A stretch of DNA of 64,000 nt from Haloarcula pelagica (GTDB lineage Archaea > Halobacteriota > Halobacteria > Halobacteriales > Haloarculaceae): positions 1-64,000 of the forward strand of contig NZ_CP126163.1 of assembly GCF_030127105.1 (NCBI RefSeq). Reading direction: 5' to 3'. The notes beneath the pieces are model-generated. The model had not been told where the DNA came from. It saw nothing but the letters and a program-made list of their open reading frames with translations, and searched no databases. The translations under genes were made by a program, and so were the position numbers. Of this stretch, positions 10,123 to 19,090 are shown one piece after another; the stretch's first letter is position 1, and the number at the start of each line of letters is the position of its first letter.

Positions 10123-10860
10123 TCACTCGACTACGACGGCGTCGTGCAACCGGGTGACGGCGGTCAGAACCGGGAACGTCCAGGGCTGATCGGCATAGAG
10201 GTGCATACAAAGCGAACGGCCGTCGACCGGTGACGGGGAGATCCGACTGTGGATCACCGACTGTCGGTCCCGGACGATCTCGTCGAGTCGGACTTCGAAT
10301 TCCTCTTTGTACCAGTCCTGGATGATCACGTCGTCGAGGGATTCGACGATCTCTTTGATGGCACTGCCAGCTGTCGCGAGCGCGGTGGCTTCCTCGTCGA
10401 GCACGTCGGCGTAGGCAGTCCGATCGTCGATCGCGCAATCGACGGCGGTCAGCAGGGCCGAGCGTTGGTGTGGCGTGACCGTGCTCGTGGATGAGTCGAC
10501 TACTGCCGCGGTGAAGTCGCCAAGTTCGGCGAGCATGTGCTCTGACAGCGACTCGCCGTAGACCGCCTCGTAGTGTGGGACACTCATCACGGTCGATTCG
10601 AAGGCATCGGCCAGGCGCTCAACCTGATTGAGACAGTCATCACCGCTGACCACGGACCGCTGTCGGTTCGATGGCGTCGCCGTGGCGGGACGGAGGTCAG
10701 AGACGGCTGTCCTGAACGATTCGAAGGCCGATCGCTCGGCGGCGACCTCCTCGCGCTCCCGGGAGACTCTGCTCTGTGCGTCCGATATCGGCTCTACAAC
10801 GTGGTGTCTGAAGATCCTGAGATACTGCCGTGGGCCGCCGGGGAGGGTAGTCTGGACCAT
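10123..10860 (-). CDS. Coiled-coil haloarchaeal protein, DUF7260-like
   Basis: About 245 residues from the Met at 10860 (an earlier Met lies at 10923). The N-terminal VEPISDAQSRVSREREEVAAERSAF is a charged helix. Several acidic helices follow, with alternating DF, ADVLDEEATAL and VESLDDVIIQDWY segments. There is no signal peptide or catalytic motif. I recognise the general shape of a widespread haloarchaeal family I believe is DUF7260, of unknown function. The reading ends abruptly after TAVTRLHDAVVVE, right where the IS4-type element begins, so the C-terminus has probably been replaced. A regulatory or signalling role has been suggested only by context elsewhere; nothing here proves it. Confidence 0.55.
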   Translation of the reverse strand: MVQTTLPGGPRQYLRIFRHHVVEPISDAQSRVSREREEVAAERSAFESFRTAVSDLRPATATPSNRQRSVVSGDDCLNQVERLADAFESTVMSVPHYEAVYGESLSEHMLAELGDFTAAVVDSSTSTVTPHQRSALLTAVDCAIDDRTAYADVLDEEATALATAGSAIKEIVESLDDVIIQDWYKEEFEVRLDEIVRDRQSVIHSRISPSPVDGRSLCMHLYADQPWTFPVLTAVTRLHDAVVVE

Positions 10861-11115
10861 GTTATGATATGTAATTCTATATGACAAAGATGTTTGTTTC
10901 AGATACCTTCCGTTTTTCACCATATTATAGAGATAGAACTACATAATAGGTCGCTTTATCTGGATTGAGGCGCTAAGCCCTCTCCTCACCGAGCGCCGAA
11001 GGCACGAGCAGGGGGATACAGCGCCGCACGGTTCTCATATACTCTCCGGTTGTAGGCCTACAGGCCCACGCAATCGTAATATTTTTTTAGGGTAGCATGA
11101 TATCTACTGAACCCA

Positions 11116-11519
11116 ATGGAATACGACCTCGATTCGGGAGCGCACTCAACGTACTCCCTGCATTACCACCTGATACTCACCACGAAGTATCGGCGTGGAG
11201 CGCTAACCGAGGAGCGAACCCAATTTATTCGCGGAATCATCAGCGAGTTCACGGACAACTACGGTGTCGAACTGACGAACCTCGACGGCGAGGATGATCA
11301 CGTACACAACCTCTTCCGAGCGAAGCCGCCACAGACCTCGTGAAGTTCATCAACACGGTCAAGGGCGCGACCGCCCGCCGTATTCGCAATGAGTACGCGG
11401 ACGAACTGAAGACCGAACTGTGGAGCGACTCGTTCTGGAACGATTCGTACTGTCTCATCTCGACGGGGCAGGTGTCGCTGGATGTGCTGAAACAGTACGT
11501 CGAAGACCAACGCGAGTAG
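11116..11519 (+). pseudogene. tnpA: TnpA, Y1 HUH transposase of IS200/IS605 (one frameshift)
   Basis: MEYDLDSGAHSTYSLHYHLI and the HUH motif in DGEDDHVHNLF identify a single-strand transposase. At about 11330 one base is lost; the other frame continues TDLVKFINTVKGATARRIRNE to LDVLKQYVEDQRE, which includes the catalytic Tyr. Joined, the protein has the usual length of about 135 residues. HUH TnpA cuts and joins single-stranded ends at hairpins such as the one upstream. Confidence 0.8.
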
Positions 11520-12227
11520 AGGCCTATGTACTACGCCTACAAGTACCGTCTCAAGCCGTCCGACGCCCACTGTGAGGAGTTGGACCGCCACCGAGATATT
11601 TGTATGCAACTGTATAACCACACGCTCTACCACCTCAACGAGTATCAAGATGAACAGACGAACTGCCGTCGATAACTACCCTGCGGTCGGAACTCCCCGA
11701 CCTCAAGGAGTGGTGGAACGACCTCTCTGACGTGTACTCGAAGGTTTTCCAAACCGTCGTAGAACGGCTGTTCGACAACCTCAACGGCCTCTCCAAGCTC
11801 AAGGAGAACGGCTACGGCGTCGGTTAACTCAGTGGAAGCCGCCACGAGAGTTCCGTAGTTTCACGCACAGCCAGTCTGGCTTCAAGCTCGATAAGAAGAG
11901 CGGTCAGACCATGCTATCACTCTCAAAACTCGGTGACATCCCGATACGGCACCACCGTTTCATCCCCGACGACGCGAATCTCAAGCAGGTCACGGTCAAG
12001 AAGGGACCAACGGTCGAGCGGTTCGCCACCTTCGGCATCGAAATGGACCGCGAGCCGCCCGAGAATCCCGAGAAGTGAGCGGCATCGACGTAGGGATTCG
12101 TAAGTACGTCCACAACACCGACGGAACCGCCGTAGGGTCGCGCTCGACCTCTCGGATGAACGCGACCGCTTGGAGCGCGAGCAACGGAAGCTCTCGCGTA
12201 AACAGCACGGGTCGAACAACTACGAGA

Positions 12228-12632
12228 GATGGTGTTATAGAAGTATTCACACACTATAATAGATTTTCCTGACCGTTATAGAACGTTACTGCTTAGAAAG
12301 TCGTGCATTTGGTGCACGGTATGTTAAAATACTCAAAGAGTGCCCTTTCGTTTCCGAATTATGATTTTTCTCACTCGCTCAACGTGGTTTGACTCAGATT
12401 GAACGAACGCTGTGAGGATGGCCTCGACGATCTCGGAGCCAACCGCTCCGAGATCGTCACACTCATCGACCAGTTCGTCCACCTCTCGTACAATTTTCTC
12501 GTCAGCAGCGACTCCGAATGTCTCTTTCGCCATAGCTACGACAAGCTAAAAATAGTATACACCAAGTGTACGGCGCTTTCAATTCGTTAGAGGTAATTCA
12601 GCAAACCATGAGAAATCTTCTATGACACCCTC
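12228..12632. mobile_element. 405-bp mini-element with 16-bp terminal repeats
   Basis: The ends GATGGTGTTATAGAAG and (complement of right end) GAGGGTGTCATAGAAG match at 14 of 16 positions. Both sides carry the 6-mer ACGAGA (12222-12227, 12633-12638), which is single in the intact tnpB copy at 8 kb, so it is a target duplication. Inside are one small minus-strand gene and a hairpin (CGTGCA, loop TTTGG). There is no transposase, so it must have moved in trans. I do not recognise the parent IS. Confidence 0.75.
12333..12533 (-). CDS. 66-residue protein inside the mini-element, ribbon-helix-helix-like
   Basis: It opens MAKETFGVAADEKIVREVDE, with GSEIVEAILTAFVQSESNH in the middle and a basic tail RKIIIRKRKG. 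A short strand, a helix and a second helix with S-E-I-V resemble ribbon-helix-helix DNA-binding proteins; this is a shape argument only. The start lies about 100 bp from the right terminal repeat. A hairpin (CGTGCA stem, 12303-12319) follows the gene and could end its transcript. The gene contains a perfect 14-bp inverted repeat at 12426-12458 (GACGATCTCGGAGC arms). The frame is intact although everything around it is broken, which suggests a recent insertion or selection on the product. Confidence 0.6.
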   Translation of the reverse strand: MAKETFGVAADEKIVREVDELVDECDDLGAVGSEIVEAILTAFVQSESNHVERVRKIIIRKRKGTL

Positions 12633-12936
12633 ACGAGAAGCAACGGCGGTGCATAGTGGAGTGTCACACCGACCTTCGGCGGAAGCGCCGCGACTTCTTG
12701 CACTCTCGGCGTACTACGCTCGGGAATACGACCTCGTAGCGGTCGAAGACCTGAACGTGAAGGAGATGATGGATCGCCATCGAATAGTCGCAACACTGCG
12801 TCTACCGCGTGGCGAACGTTCCTCTCGTTGCTCGAATACAAGTGCGAGCGTGAAGGAACGTACTTCGTCGCGGTCAACCCGAGAGGGACGACCAAGGAGT
12901 GCGCGTCGTGCGGCGTTTCGACCGACAAGCCATTGT

Positions 12937-14364
12937 CGGTACTTCCCATCGTTCCTGATTGCTGACTCAATTTCTGGAGGGAAACGAGCGAGATCGGAGT
13001 GACCGATTCATGGGTCGAACAAGGACGGCGTTCTCACAGCAGTTAGAGCGCCGTCAGTCCAGACAAGAGGCGAAGCTGTCGCTCACGGACAGGGCTGCTA
13101 CTGGACGCGGGCAGCTTCAGCCCGCGTCCAGCTGGCTGTATGTCGCCGAGATGCCGACACCGTTGGTTGGCGCTTCCCACTTCCGGCCCAACCTGTCGTC
13201 GAGAGCATGGTCAATCCACTCGCGGAATACTTCGAAGCGGAACCAGACAGGGAGTGCTCGCCCGCCGCGCCGCGGCGGGGCGAGCACGCCCCATCGCACG
13301 ATCAGCCAGAGATTCCGCAGGAGGAAGCTCACGAAAACGAACAACAACCACACGGTTGGATCAGTCGTACTCGTCCGCGCACGTGCTTCGCGCATCGTTC
13401 AGAAGACTGTCTCAATCGCTGAACGTTTCTCGTAGAGGGCTTCGACTTCCTTGGGCGTGCGATCGGTCAGATCGCACGCCACGCAGGCCCGGACGAGCAA
13501 CCCGTGCTTGCCTCAGTTGCCCTGTTGATAGGAAACACAGACCGCGAGCGGGAAGCGCAGTTCCCGCTCGCTTCCTTCATACATCACGCACTCCGTCCAG
13601 TAGGAAACCGTCGTGTCCAGTTTCTCGGCCATCTGTTTCCCACGGCGGATGATCGGGAGAGCGACTGGTGCTGTGGCATCCAGTCGCTCGATCGAAGAGC
13701 CGTCGTAGAATCCACGGTCAGCAAGGAGTCCAGCCACGTCGAATGGAAGGACTGCGACGTGGTCGGGCAGTCGCTCGACCGCGTCGCTTTTGGGTTCATC
13801 ACTGCGGACGGGAGTGACTGCGACGGCAAGCGGTTTCGCCCGACAGAGGACGAATCCAGCGAGGTAGCGATGGCACTGAGAGGTGCCATCGCGGGGTTTC
13901 GTGTGGCAAAGTTCGCCAGCCTCAGCGTGTGGACAGCCGTGGTAGTGGATATCGACGAAGTCGAGGCAGATGATCCTCGGGCCGGGGCCGAGGATCATCG
14001 CCGCCTGCTGGGCGAAGAGGTCGTTAACGACGGTTTCGAGTTCGTTAGGTGGGACGGTGTGAAGCTGAGCGAGTGTGTAGTCGTCGGAATACGTTCCACG
14101 AGTGGTGTCGGTGACAGCCTTGATGGATTTTTGATCGACAGCGGCTTGCAGGAGTGTCTGCCGGATGATCCCGGAGTCGAAGCCGCAGCCTTCGACTCCG
14201 GGGATCGGTATCTCGGCGAGGAGACTCTCCGCTAAGGTTTCAACATCTGAAGCCGTAAGGACAGTGTCTGGATGGTAGAGGCAATTCACAACACCCATCC
14301 AGACGCTCTCTACGAATCTAACCCCATCAGTCTTGACTAACTCCTGACTCGATGAGAACTACCG
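12937..14364 (-). mobile_element. 1428-bp IS with 5-bp target duplication
   Basis: The ends CGGTACTTCCCATCG and (complement of right end) CGGTAGTTCTCATCG are inverted repeats with two mismatches. The 5-mer ATTGT is present on both sides (12932-12936, 14365-14369) and once in the reconstructed tnpB. The single minus-strand transposase gene is related to the ISH3/ISH6 type. A fragment of the same kind of end occurs at 16023-16060. A perfect 12-bp hairpin at 13101-13131 sits at the transposase stop codon. Confidence 0.8.
13117..14298 (-). pseudogene. DDE transposase of the ISH3/ISH6 type (frameshifted)
   Basis: The frame from 14298 gives GVVNCLYHPDTVLT, DQKSIKAVTDTTRGTYSDDYT, IICLDFVDIHYHGCPHAE (first catalytic Asp region) and LLADRGFYDGSSIERL (second), down to VCVSYQQGN and a stop at 13513. 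The continuation GKHGLLVRACVACDLTDRTPKEVEALYEKRSAIETVF, with the catalytic Glu, is in frame after that stop. One shift then leads to MREARARTSTTDPTVWLLFVFVSFLLRNLWLIVRW, ending at 13117. The order of motifs matches ISH3-like enzymes, but the N-terminus differs, so the family is not firm. Five perfect inverted repeats of 10 to 12 bp lie within the gene. Confidence 0.7.
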
Positions 14365-14561
14365 ATTGTGGGTCGGTGAACACTCCTGCCCCGGCTGCGG
14401 GTTCGAGGCGGACAGGGACGTGAACGCGGCGTGGAACATCCGTTCTGGCGGTCCACAAGATGTAGGAGTGGGACACTCCGAACGAACGCCTGTAGAGACT
14501 GCGCTCCCTATGGACACCTCCGTGTCTGCAAAGTGCGTCGTGGAAGCAGGAAACCCAACCC

Positions 14562-15660
14562 TCAAGGAGCGAACAGCGTCAGCCGTGAGGGAGTAGGGGA
14601 GGGTAGTTCACTCGAGAGCTTGGTGGTACGGTTTTTGTGCGATAGTTGCACGGATTTCAGCAATCGCGTCACGGCCGGCGGTACTGCCGCCTCCACCACA
14701 GCGAGTACTTCCCGCCGCGATATCTTCACACCAGACTCGGTGAGCGCGTCCTCAGGACGGGCGTTGAGTTCCCTGATGGTTCCCACACTCAGCAAATACG
14801 GAACGGACCACGCGGCGATCGTATTCCCGTGCGTGAGTGGCATCGCCTCGATGTACGCTTGGGCGTCATCGAGGAACGTCTCAGCGTGAGAGGCAGTCCG
14901 TTCGACGACCTTCGCTGCTGATTTTCGGTTACTGGGACAGAGGAGATCACCTTGGTCGATCCCTTCGTCAGCGAGCCACTCGGCGGGGAGGTAGACGTTG
15001 TTTTCCTCTGTGTAATCGTCGTACACGTCTTTCGAAACGTTCACCAGCTTGCAAGAGGAGTCCAAACTCGTCCGCTGTGTCGTACAGCTTTCGAGGGCGT
15101 TTCTGAGAGACGCTCCCTCGCGTGAGGAGATTCGTAATAAGCCTGCCGACGGTACCAGCAGCGTAGTAACAGTATTGTTCGAGTTCGGAGCGATCGTTGA
15201 TACGGAGTCCACCAGTGTCTGCGTAGCGCTCAACAAACATTGACATTCCGTTAACCATCTCCCGGACCAGCGGAACAACGGCCGTCTGTACGGATTCTGG
15301 TTGGTTGGTGAACGTCGCCCAAAGCGTCGGTAACTGAGCGACGACAGACCAGTCGGCGTTGCGGTCGGCTGACGGTGGCAACCAGCTGTCGACAGCTGCC
15401 CGGAACTCCTTCATCGTCCCGTTGCTGGAGGGATCGAGCGCGGCGTCGAACGTTTGGAGGAGATCCACCTGCGATTCAGGTGAGATATGACCGGCGTCTT
15501 CAATGGTATCAGCAACCCGACATAGAAGATACCCCAAGCAGATCTGCGAAGACATTGGCTCTTCCAGTATGTCGACGGTCAAGGCAAAGGTACGTGAGAC
15601 GCCCTGTACTGCTTCGTGACACCACGCGATATTTGACTCAGGAGATGGAGCAGGCACCAT
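14562..15660 (-). pseudogene. Squalene/phytoene synthase-like protein (frameshifted)
   Basis: The N-terminal frame (15660 to about 15045) has SRTFALTVDILEEPMSS, the first Asp-rich motif LCRVADTIED, and GMSMFVERYAD. The second frame, opening with LVNVSKDVYDDYTEENNVYLP, carries the second Asp-rich motif and the rest. Head-to-head condensation of prenyl diphosphates (farnesyl for squalene, geranylgeranyl for phytoene) uses these two motifs to hold Mg2+; the DTIED form favours squalene synthase. Removing one G near 15046 rejoins the frames. The last residues run into the IS605 right end, so the C-terminus is altered. In haloarchaea this enzyme feeds squalene and, in part, carotenoid membranes. 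Confidence 0.75.
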
Positions 15661-15669
15661 TTCGGGATC

Positions 15670-15918
15670 CTATAGTGTAGTGAGGAAATGTATACAGAAC
15701 AGAAATCCAAATCCACCGGATACTGCCACCGAAATGGGCAGTACTGTTTTTTGTTGGGTACCGCATATATGATGCCCGGGATACAGGGCAACCAAGCCGA
15801 CAAGTGGAATAAACACGCGTGAGAGTCTCGCCGAGATCAAGTTGACGAGGATATAGAGATAGTTCTCTTCGTTCCACGCCCGTACCGTATTTCTCAACGA
15901 TTCTTGTAACTCATTCAT
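15670..15918 (-). CDS. Small membrane protein, unknown
   Basis: 82 residues: a charged N-terminal helix (MNELQESLRNTVRAWNEENYL) and two hydrophobic stretches (about residues 28-45 and 60-80). The stop is 9 bp before the start of the synthase pseudogene, so the two would be co-transcribed. I do not recognise a family. It may be the remaining N-terminal part of a longer membrane protein, since a second frame continues past the break. Confidence 0.35.
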   Translation of the reverse strand: MNELQESLRNTVRAWNEENYLYILVNLISARLSRVFIPLVGLVALYPGHHICGTQQKTVLPISVAVSGGFGFLFCIHFLTTL

Positions 15919-16022
15919 ATCAGATGAATGCCTAATATACGAATTCTTGTCGGATATTCAATTGGCGTGTTTAAATCATTTGGGATCTCTTGCTTAATGT
16001 CGTGCGAATCCGCTATATGGTA

Positions 16023-16140
16023 GCTCCTATCGTTTCTGACTGTTGATTCAATTTCTGGATTGACATGAACGGGAGCCGAACTCGAGGAAGGCGTTCCTTC
16101 GGGCGAATTCGACGATCTTGTTTCCCTGCTTTCGGACGTG
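16023..16140 (-). mobile_element. IS end fragment
   Basis: The stretch beginning TCCTATCGTTTCTGACTG and continuing through TTGATTCAATTTCTGGA closely follows the left end of the IS at 12937, so it is a terminal remnant of that family. The resemblance fades after about 45 bases. Confidence 0.45.
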
Positions 16141-16662
16141 CTAACGCGTTACTGTCGATTCACCGCCGTCTTCTTCGATATCGTCTTCATCTGGGATGAT
16201 CGGAACCCGTGCTTCCAGCGCGATGCCACGGTCAACGGCTTCTTGTGCAATACCCGTAGCTGCAGCAGTGAGCGTCCGTTTGGTTTGTTCGCTGAACTGC
16301 TTCCACGCATACGAGAGTGATTGCTGGGACGGTGCCTTCTCCAAATCGAGTGTCTTCAGGAGTGATGGTAGGTTTTCGAGACGATCTGCGACCTCGCTCT
16401 GGGCGAGGTCGTAGATCTCCCGATAGAGATACACCCGAGCCAACGGTTCAGTGCCGTTTGCGGATTTGTGTTGCTGGCGACTATCGGTGAGTCCGTCAAC
16501 TGGAATCGATACCTCTCCGAGAACACGCCAGAGATGATCCACTGTTTCACAGACTTCTCCAGCGTGATAGACGATCGCCCCCGCGAGCGCGGGGGCGTCG
16601 TCACCTGCCGACATCCGTTTTGAAGTCATCGTAGTTCTGGGCGCGGCGGCGAGCGGTTTCAA
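16141..16662 (-). pseudogene. DDE transposase, N-terminal fragment
   Basis: From the Met at 16629: TSKRMSAGDDAPALAGAIVY, ARVYLYREIYDLAQSEVADRL, then QSLSYAWKQFSEQTKRTLTAAA and DRGIALEARVP. This is the N-terminal helical part seen ahead of the DDE core in haloarchaeal IS4-like transposases, distantly like the intact genes at 31.6 and 50.0 kb. It ends after ESTVTR without any catalytic residue, joined to the IS end fragment. A perfect 10-bp hairpin (CGCCCCCGCG) lies at 16576-16597. Confidence 0.55.
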
Positions 16663-16915
16663 GTCCTCACATTAGTCGCAAAAACGACCGTTTCAGAATC
16701 TGACCGAACTCATAACTGTCTCGTCATACGGTACTGTCGCCCAACGAATCTATCAACAAGCTAGTGGTTGGTAGAATTTGAGATCCCGAAAAAGTGGACT
16801 TTCCCTTTGCACAGTAGTTGAGACTAGCTCTCTCAATGCATAGAGCCCAGGCCAGTTGCTCGACTTGCCGACAAGCCGTATGATACTCAGACCCCCCCGC
16901 GCACGAATTCAGCAG

Positions 16916-17650
16916 TTACACTGAGGAGAAGTACGACTGACCGAAGCGAAGCAGATCTCGGTCAAATTCGTCCGGGTCGTCGACTCGAAAGTGGAAGAGC
17001 TGATTTCGCATATCCCCGATTCCAAGCACTAGCTCGCGAATTACATCCTGTTGATCATCGAAGAGTGATTCGAATTCTGCCCAGTGAATCGAGATGAATT
17101 GGGCATAGTGTGCGTAACTACAGTGCTCGATCGACGCTGGCGTTGGCAGTGGGTGTTCCTCGTCGAACGTTTCGGCCAGCTGCTCCGACAGCGCATCACC
17201 GAACACCCGCGTGAAAATCTCGCGCAACTGCATCTCGATGGACTCGATCAACAGGAATGGCTCGAGCATCTGTTTCAGTCGCGTCAGGAGGTCGTAGTCG
17301 GTCAGAATCCGCCACTCGTCATCTCGATTTACCACGATGTACGTATACTCTGCGAGTGAATCGAATACGGCAAGAAGGTTCTCGTCTTCACTGATGGTGT
17401 GTGCATCTTCGACGGCCGCTCCGACCGAGATCTTGTCGAGCGTTTTGTGTCCGACCTCCAGCCGCTGGAATGCAAGGAGGGTCCGGACCACGGACCTGTA
17501 GGTGACAATCCCGACGAGTTCGCTGTCACGTTCGACACCAATCTGGGTGTAGCTGTTCTCGAACATCCGACGAAGCGCCGATTCGAGCCCGAGGTCATAT
17601 TTGACGGTCTGGAGGGTGTTCTCGATGGGCAGGTCAGCGATTGTGTACAT
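16916..17650 (-). CDS. CBS-pair protein fused to a HEPN-like domain
   Basis: 244 residues, soluble, intact. Residues 1-120 are two CBS motifs (TQIGVERDSELVGIVTYRSV and YIVVNRDDEWRILTDYDLL); CBS pairs bind adenine nucleotides and act as energy or ligand sensors. Residues 125-244 are helical and end with GDMRNQLFHFR. RNQLFH (215-220) fits the RX4-6H motif of HEPN domains, many of which are RNases of toxins and defence proteins. The pairing suggests a nucleotide-gated RNase or RNA-binding protein, which is inference. It has no obvious operon partner: the next gene on either side is an IS. Similar CBS proteins are known in haloarchaea, mostly annotated by the CBS part alone. Confidence 0.75.
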   Translation of the reverse strand: MYTIADLPIENTLQTVKYDLGLESALRRMFENSYTQIGVERDSELVGIVTYRSVVRTLLAFQRLEVGHKTLDKISVGAAVEDAHTISEDENLLAVFDSLAEYTYIVVNRDDEWRILTDYDLLTRLKQMLEPFLLIESIEMQLREIFTRVFGDALSEQLAETFDEEHPLPTPASIEHCSYAHYAQFISIHWAEFESLFDDQQDVIRELVLGIGDMRNQLFHFRVDDPDEFDRDLLRFGQSYFSSV

Positions 17651-17969
17651 GGATGCTCAGAAAGTTGGCCCGTAGCTAACTATGCGTTTCCGTCCGTATC
17701 CAATCGACCGCTGTGTCCACGTTCACTGGTGTTCGGTTAACCTCGAATCGACGGTTTTGTACGGTTTGAGCACGGCCGGCCCCACCGCGTACGCCCGACT
17801 CAGGCAATCTTGAACCACACAGAATACTACTGAGAGTGTTAACTGACTCGATGGAAATTCTGCTATCCCATGAGAGCGTGGAACAAGATATGGGACGCAA
17901 GAGACCGATCCGTGTTTCGTGCCGTCGAGCACGTTTAACTGACTGGTCTAAGTGCGTAAGAAGCCGAGG

Positions 17970-18019
17970 ATTGGGCGCTACAGCCCGGATGCCGCGGGGC
18001 GCGGCATCCGGGAAAGCCC
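17970..18019 (+). ncRNA. Hairpin in IS110 left end, candidate bridge-RNA segment
   Basis: ATTGGG, then a perfect 13-bp stem CCCGGATGCCGCG (17984-17996) with a GGG loop and the complement at 18000-18012, then AAAGCCC, ending about 50 nt before the transposase. Same place and flanks as the hairpin in copy A but with different arm sequence. Confidence 0.35.
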
Positions 18020-18068
18020 GCATAGGTGAATCTCTGTTCCATGCACTGGCGTCCCGGAGTGAGAATCA

Positions 18069-19065
18069 ATGTACCTTGGAATTGATGTTCACAAGCGGCA
18101 CGCACAGGTGGCAGTAATGGATGAAGACGGTGAGATTGTCGAAGAGGTTCGCGTCGAGAACGCGAACCTCGACGAACTCGCCCAGCGGTACGCTGGTGCC
18201 GAGGCCGTCATCGAAGCGACCACCAATTACTACCACATCCACGACACGCTGTCAGAGCATTTGGATGTGACTGTTGCTCACCCTGGGAAACTCTCGCTGA
18301 TCGCAAACGCGGACAAGAAGACTGATCGCGTCGACGCTAAAGAGTTGGCGCGGATGGGTCGGTTGAATTCAGTGCCGGAGAGTTACGTTCCGACCGACGA
18401 AATCAGGAAGCCCGCGCACGAGTGCGCGGGCGACAGAAACTGGTAGAGACTCGGACCGACTACGCCAACAAGATCCACGGATTGTTATCCGAACACGGGA
18501 TCACGCGTGAGATCAAGCCGCTGAGTGTATCGGGGCGAGAGTCCCTTCGGGACCTCTCGCTCCCGACGCCGTGGGACGAGTTGTTAGCGTCGTATCTCAC
18601 GATGATCGAGACACTGACCGAAGAGATCGAGCGACTCGAAGCTGCAATCGAAGAGCGCGCTGGGTCTCTGAAGGAGACCCGCTGCTGATGACGATTCCCG
18701 GCGTAAGCTACTATTCGGCCCTGATGATCTACGCCGAAGTCGGCGATATAGGGCGGTTTGATAGGGACAAAGAAGTCGTGAGTTACGCTGGATTGAACCC
18801 GGTGATCCGCGAGTCAGGCGACTCGCGGATCGAAGGTGGTATCTCGAAACGTGGATCCCGGCAGTTACGCTGGATCCTCGTCCAGTGTGCGCGCACAGCC
18901 GTCCATACCTGCAACGATGAGTATCTTAGTCGGTTCTACGACCGATTAGCGGGAAAGAAAGGATCGCAAAAAGCGATCGTCGCAACTGCTCGCAAGTTGC
19001 TGGTGTCTATCTTCCACATGCTCGACCGAAAGGAGGTGTATAACCCGCCAGGTGTGAGTGTCTGA
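18069..19065 (+). pseudogene. IS110-family transposase (two frameshifts)
   Basis: MYLGIDVHKRHAQVAVMDE and KKTDRVDAKELARMGRL give the N-terminal DEDD domain to about 18410. After one lost base the frame continues RGRQKLVETRTDYANKIHGLL. A second lost base near 18680 leads to LLMTIPGVSYYSALMIYAEVGD, YAGLNPVIRESGDSR and RWILVQCARTAV, ending at 19065. Each shift is exactly one base, and each lies in a perfect palindrome (GCCCGCGCAC/GTGCGCGGGC; GGGTCTC/GAGACCC). Better conserved than copy A. Confidence 0.85.
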
Positions 19066-19090
19066 CCGCCGCCGGTCCGGCGGCGGTCAG
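19062..19090 (+). terminator. 14-bp hairpin on the IS110 stop codon
   Basis: CTGACCGCCGCCGG and its exact complement are separated by one base and include the TGA stop. Copy A has a different hairpin at the same point. There is no T run, so the function may be RNA structure rather than simple termination. Confidence 0.45.

Larger units (their letters stand above)
11526..14596 (+). pseudogene. tnpB: TnpB split by two nested insertions
   Basis: The ATG at 11526 opens MYYAYKYRLKPSDAHCEEL, 6 bp after tnpA. The frame shifts several times (LKEWWNDLSDVYSKVFQTV, then IPIRHHRFIPDDANL, then SGIDVGIRKYVHNTDG). It stops at 12227 inside NNYEK. It resumes at 12633 (shared 6-mer ACGAGA) with KQRRCIVECHTDLRRKRRD and EYDLVAVEDLNVKEM, stops again at 12936, and resumes at 14365 with the zinc ribbon CPGCGFEADRDVNAAWN, ending at 14596. 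Close to the copy at 7947-8745, whose uninterrupted sequence fixes both junctions. Confidence 0.8.
11045..14610 (+). mobile_element. IS200/IS605 element, interrupted by two insertions
   Basis: The left end contains a perfect 12-bp palindrome TGTAGGCCTACA (11051-11062) upstream of tnpA, fitting a subterminal hairpin. tnpA and tnpB follow head to tail. tnpB is cut first by a 405-bp mini-element (12228-12632) and then by a 1428-bp IS (12937-14364), and its last 75 codons resume at 14365. Outer ends are approximate because IS605 ends carry no inverted repeats or target duplications. The right end overlaps the 3' end of a squalene-synthase-like pseudogene. Confidence 0.7.
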
